64,000 nucleotides of DNA from Protea cynaroides (lineage: Eukaryota > Streptophyta > Magnoliopsida > Proteales > Proteaceae), in assembly GCA_028583415.1 (NCBI GenBank), contig CM053269.1, positions 37,445,834 to 37,509,833 on the forward strand, written 5' to 3'. The position numbers were made by a program, and so were the translations under genes. This document shows positions 60,640-64,000 of this stretch, piece by piece (the first letter of the stretch is position 1; each line of letters begins with the position of its first letter). A model generated the notes under the pieces. The model did not search any database. It saw nothing but the letters and a program-made list of their open reading frames with translations, and had not been told where the DNA came from.

Positions 60640-61818
60640 GTTGGATTTGCTATGTGAGGAGTTTACCTTTACAAAGGCATTCCAATGCTCTCCAGTTGGT
60701 GGATCAAGAGTTTGTAGATCTATGTTCCATCCCCAACTGCTAGTTTTACTTTTTAAAAACACCTATGCAACCATGGTTTCAAGTATAGTATACGTATCGA
60801 TATTGACACTAGTCGATATGTTGATTCGTATCTTAGATTTAAAAAATAAAATAAAATGTATCGAAGTGTATTGATCGTATCAGTTCGATATGCCTTGATA
60901 CACATAAAATGTATCAATGCTGTTTTTTTTTTTCCATTAAAATAAACATAAAACAAACCTGTATCAACCAGTATCGATATAGGTTGATACAATCAATACA
61001 GGCTCGATACGCACAGTCTTCTTCCTCTTTTTCTAATTTGCATCACTTTTTTTATCGATTTCAAATCTGATATCAATATATACCATTATTAAAGTTCCTA
61101 TAATCAGTTATTATTATCAGATTTCATCAGTTACACCCTTATATTCAATCTAGATTTTATGTATGCAGTTCATATTTTATTATTTCGTCGATATTATTGT
61201 ATTCAGTTTAAAATTGTATTATCACTTATCAGTATATTAATTTCAGCCTCTCTAATAGTTTTAAACTTCAGTTTTCATATCAGTTATATATAAAACAAAC
61301 ATAATTATATGCATAGATACGCATGGACACACATGGTACTAATCTATATATAACTTATACATCAAATTATGTCATATTTTTCTTTTTAATGTTGCTAATT
61401 ATAGTATTTTTTATGTATTAAAATTGTGTTGTGTATGTTCCCTAATTATTCTAGTGCGTATCTTGCCCCATATCCATGTGTATTCACAATACGATACATC
61501 TCTTAAAATCACCTCACCAATACAATACCGATACACGATACTTTAATCTTTGCATGCAACTCACATAGTTTTCAAAATGTTCCATTTGTTCTTGAGTTGC
61601 GTCATGGGCACTCGCTTCTCGCATGTTTGGTTATATCCTTTCAATATGCGGGCTTCACCATCATTCGTGAAAGATGTATTCAACTTAGACTCTTTACGTG
61701 AATATTTGAGACCAATATCGATTAATAATTTTATCCTCTCGTTAACCCAACAATATGACTCTCTTAGACCCTTTGCATCACTCTTTATATCTTTTTCAAT
61801 CCCCTTTTCATGAACCAT
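60640..61818 (-). pseudogene. PIF/Harbinger Myb/SANT-like gene, split by a MITE
   Basis: The minus-strand frame from 61818 contains INERIKLLIDIG-type helices, then SFTNDGEARILKGYNQ and MTQLKNKWNILK. This is the trihelix Myb_DNA-bind_3 fold found in the second gene of plant PIF/Harbinger elements. Beyond the MITE (60772-61552) the text continues with SWGW-like and EHWNAFVKVN segments matching the end of the domain. A stop at the junction and frame shifts make it dead. Its neighbour at 63040-64000 is the matching transposase. Confidence 0.65.
60772..61552. mobile_element. hAT-like MITE, TATCGATAC family, short copy
   Basis: The left end CATGGTTTCAAGTATAG is inverted at the right (CGATACTTTAATCTTTG). 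The duplications TATGCAAC (60764-60771) and CATGCAAC (61553-61560) agree at 7 of 8. The interior matches parts of 6646-8324, including the CCCCATATCCATG and GTGTATCGG-type segments. Confidence 0.8.
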
Positions 61819-61829
61819 TTGAAAACAAT

Positions 61830-63030
61830 TATGAATTTAATAAATAAACAAAGAATGTAAGATGCAAGCACAAGAATTATAAAATGTTGGACCTATACAA
61901 AGAGTCTTTGATTAAAAAATCCATCAATGGATTCCCATTAACAAATTTCTATTAACAAATTTCTAGGACAAAGCCAAAGAACATTAGGCATTAGCTCAAC
62001 ACCCCCACCTCACTTTCCACCATTGATAATGAAAGCAGCAAAACCTAATCACAAGATTTTCTTAATAGACCTTAGCCTTTAGTTTTTTATGCCATAGATC
62101 TGGATTATTCAAACTCAACTTCAAAACTAGTCTGAACACCTATGGATTAAGGATTCTCATCTCCTACTCCACCTGTTATAAATACACTGGTAGACAAGGA
62201 TGCACTTATATAATTCAAGATCTTCCAAAGCACAACAAACAAATAGGCTTCCATTGAATTGAGAATCAAGAAAACCTATAGCTACAGTGTACTAACTGGG
62301 GCTTTTATTTTGCAGTGTTGAACTATGAACACACAATGTAATGATACTAAATAGAACCAGCGATGATAACTGAATTTTGAGGTGCAAAATCAGTACGAGA
62401 TAATAAAAATAAGAAGAGATGCCAGAATAACAAGAATTTAATGTGGTTGTCTTGCATAACATATTTGGCTTCACAAACATTGAAAGTTATTGATGGCAAA
62501 GGAGAATCAATCCACCAATTGTAAAGTTATCAAAAGATGATCACAAAAATATTAGGGTATTCTTCGCATAGACATATTTGGGGTCTCTTTGGCATCATTT
62601 TTGTTTTTGTTTTTCACTTATTTATTAAAAATCATTTATGACAATCTTTTTTTTTTATCAAAAATAAAGTTTATGGGGTAACTACTAAGCATAATAAATT
62701 ATAAAATGAGAAATAGATTTGATATGCATATGTGCAAAATATTTTTTATAAATTCAAATGGATCCAACTATAACATACCAAAGAGACAAAATAAGTCCCA
62801 CCAATTGTTAAAATCATCAAAAAATTATCTAACAAATATATTAAAAATACTAATTCATCCATAATATTCTTTATAATAAAATCACATGGTATGAAAAATT
62901 AAAAACACAAGTCTATCAATAATAACATCCCTTTAATAAAACAATGCCAAATAATTATAAGAAAAATAAAAAAACATAATAGTTAATAAACACATTCATT
63001 CATCATCAACAATTCTGATAGGTTTTCTTA
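61830..63030. other. AT-rich spacer between the two Harbinger genes
   Basis: It is very AT-rich with no supported gene. It probably represents the non-coding part of the PIF/Harbinger element plus small insertions. Confidence 0.35.
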
Positions 63031-63039
63031 ATCTGATCC

Positions 63040-64000
63040 TCATTTGCTTTCAATATCCTTCCCATTATTGTTATTGTATAGCATGATAACATTTACCAGA
63101 GTTTCAATGTTCACAACTCATTATCGGCACTGTCACTATCAGTATCTTGACATTCATCGTCAAACACTTCATTTTCAGCTTTTTCAAAAAGCAACTTGCT
63201 TTCTATGTAAAATTGCAGAAGGGATCACAATCAAAACTTTGGTCTTGAAAATAAATGATAGCATCATCTTAAAATAAGGAATCACTTCTTCAAGACACCA
63301 AAAGATTTCTTAATAGCAGTTCTTAATGACAAATGTGTAAAATTAAAATATCTCCTCTGCTAATTCGGGTCGTTTACGCTTAAAATCTTATGGATGATGT
63401 CAAATATTTTTTAAAGGAGTTATTTAACCAAGCATATGTATGTATCAGAATCAACAAGATAATATTTTCATACAAAATTAATATTAAACAATTAGAATCT
63501 TGTTAGAGTTACTCAAATTTAAAAATTTTAAGAACAACTAAAAATTAAAATATGAAACAGTACTTGGTGGCGGATGGGGGAAATTCATACGAGGAGTGTT
63601 GATGATGGTTTAACATAATATTCCATTATCATGTGTTGTTCCTTCCCAACTAGCTCAAATGTAAGTGAAGTACATATCAAATGAACAAGCAACACATACA
63701 AATTTTGATGACTTCATTATTTCCACTAGATTTATATGGTACTTGTTTTGTAAATGGAATTGATGCACTTGTGTGTGTTCTATCTATTGCTCTAATGCAA
63801 TTGACAAAGAATTAAATAATATTTCCTATTGGATTTGATTTGAGGTGATGTTTCCTCAAATGAGGGTGGTTGCACCATCTCCCTAACAAATGTCTATAGT
63901 GTTGCCAATACATTATGGAAGTGAGGATTCACCGTTTCACCCAAATGTTGAACAATTTCTGGATAACATTATTTCTAACATTATGAACCATCACTAATAT
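63040..64000 (-). pseudogene. PIF/Harbinger transposase remnant (runs off the window)
   Basis: On the minus strand from the window edge: LVMVHNVRNNVIQKLFKHLG, ETVNPHFHNVL, MVQPPSFEETSP, then a CIRAIDRTHTSA segment (AIDGTHI in relatives, first catalytic Asp). Next come decayed pieces around SALIPFTKQ and LGRNN, then LRTAIKKSFGVLKK, and finally an acidic DDECQDTDSDSADNEL tail. The order matches HARBI1-type DDE nucleases. Many stops and frame shifts are present. The N-terminus lies beyond 64000. Confidence 0.8.

Noticed and set aside
1..64000. CRISPR arrays, bacterial operons or riboswitches
   Set aside because: No regularly spaced identical repeats or prokaryotic gene organisation; all signals are those of a plant nuclear genome.

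Overview
The window is nuclear DNA from a flowering plant. There are no bacterial-style operons. One host gene is split by plant-type GT-AG introns, and most of the rest is plant transposons: Ty1/copia, L1- and RTE-type LINEs, an Au-like SINE, hAT, PIF/Harbinger, Mutator-like elements and MITEs. Several fragments come from plant-specific gene families (L-type lectin receptor kinase, ankyrin-Raf-like kinase, heavy-metal-associated domain, DUF761). The very large introns suit a lineage with a large, slowly purged genome, but I cannot name the species.

The only convincing intact host gene is the 3' part of DPH2, a diphthamide-synthesis subunit, on the + strand. Four exons (13865-13980, 14087-14193, 37044-37183, 44900-45159) join in perfect phase and encode about 206 residues up to the stop. 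The introns are 106 bp, 22.85 kb and 7.7 kb. The earlier exons were not found and probably lie upstream of the window or unrecognised within it.

Layout. 1-13860: repeat-rich sequence with a gag-like retroelement fragment split by a 1.7 kb MITE, LINE fragments, a complete SINE, and a 1.39 kb Pack-MULE (9038-10427) carrying pieces of three unrelated genes. 14194-37043 (giant intron): an RTE LINE fragment split by an almost complete copia element (14627-19805, 200 bp LTRs, AGAAG target duplication); an L1 LINE split by a 1.4 kb solo LTR; a hAT transposon split by a MITE and by a 3.9 kb L1 LINE; and small MITEs. 37184-44899 (last intron): a proposed long solo LTR containing two further MITEs. 45160-54000: the DPH2 3' UTR, tandem repeats, a decayed copia 3' end with its LTR, and a decayed L1 LINE (49896-53722) that contains a segment of foreign composition and a fold-back element. 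54000-64000: a duplicated gene-start-like region, two related Mutator-like elements (one carrying a DUF761 fragment), and a decayed PIF/Harbinger element whose Myb-like gene is split by a MITE.

The most informative signals are the nested insertions, most with recognisable target-site duplications, which order the events; the two gene-capturing Mutator-like elements; and three MITE families with different interiors but the same terminal pattern and 8 bp duplications. I did not find a convincing new enzymatic or defence system.
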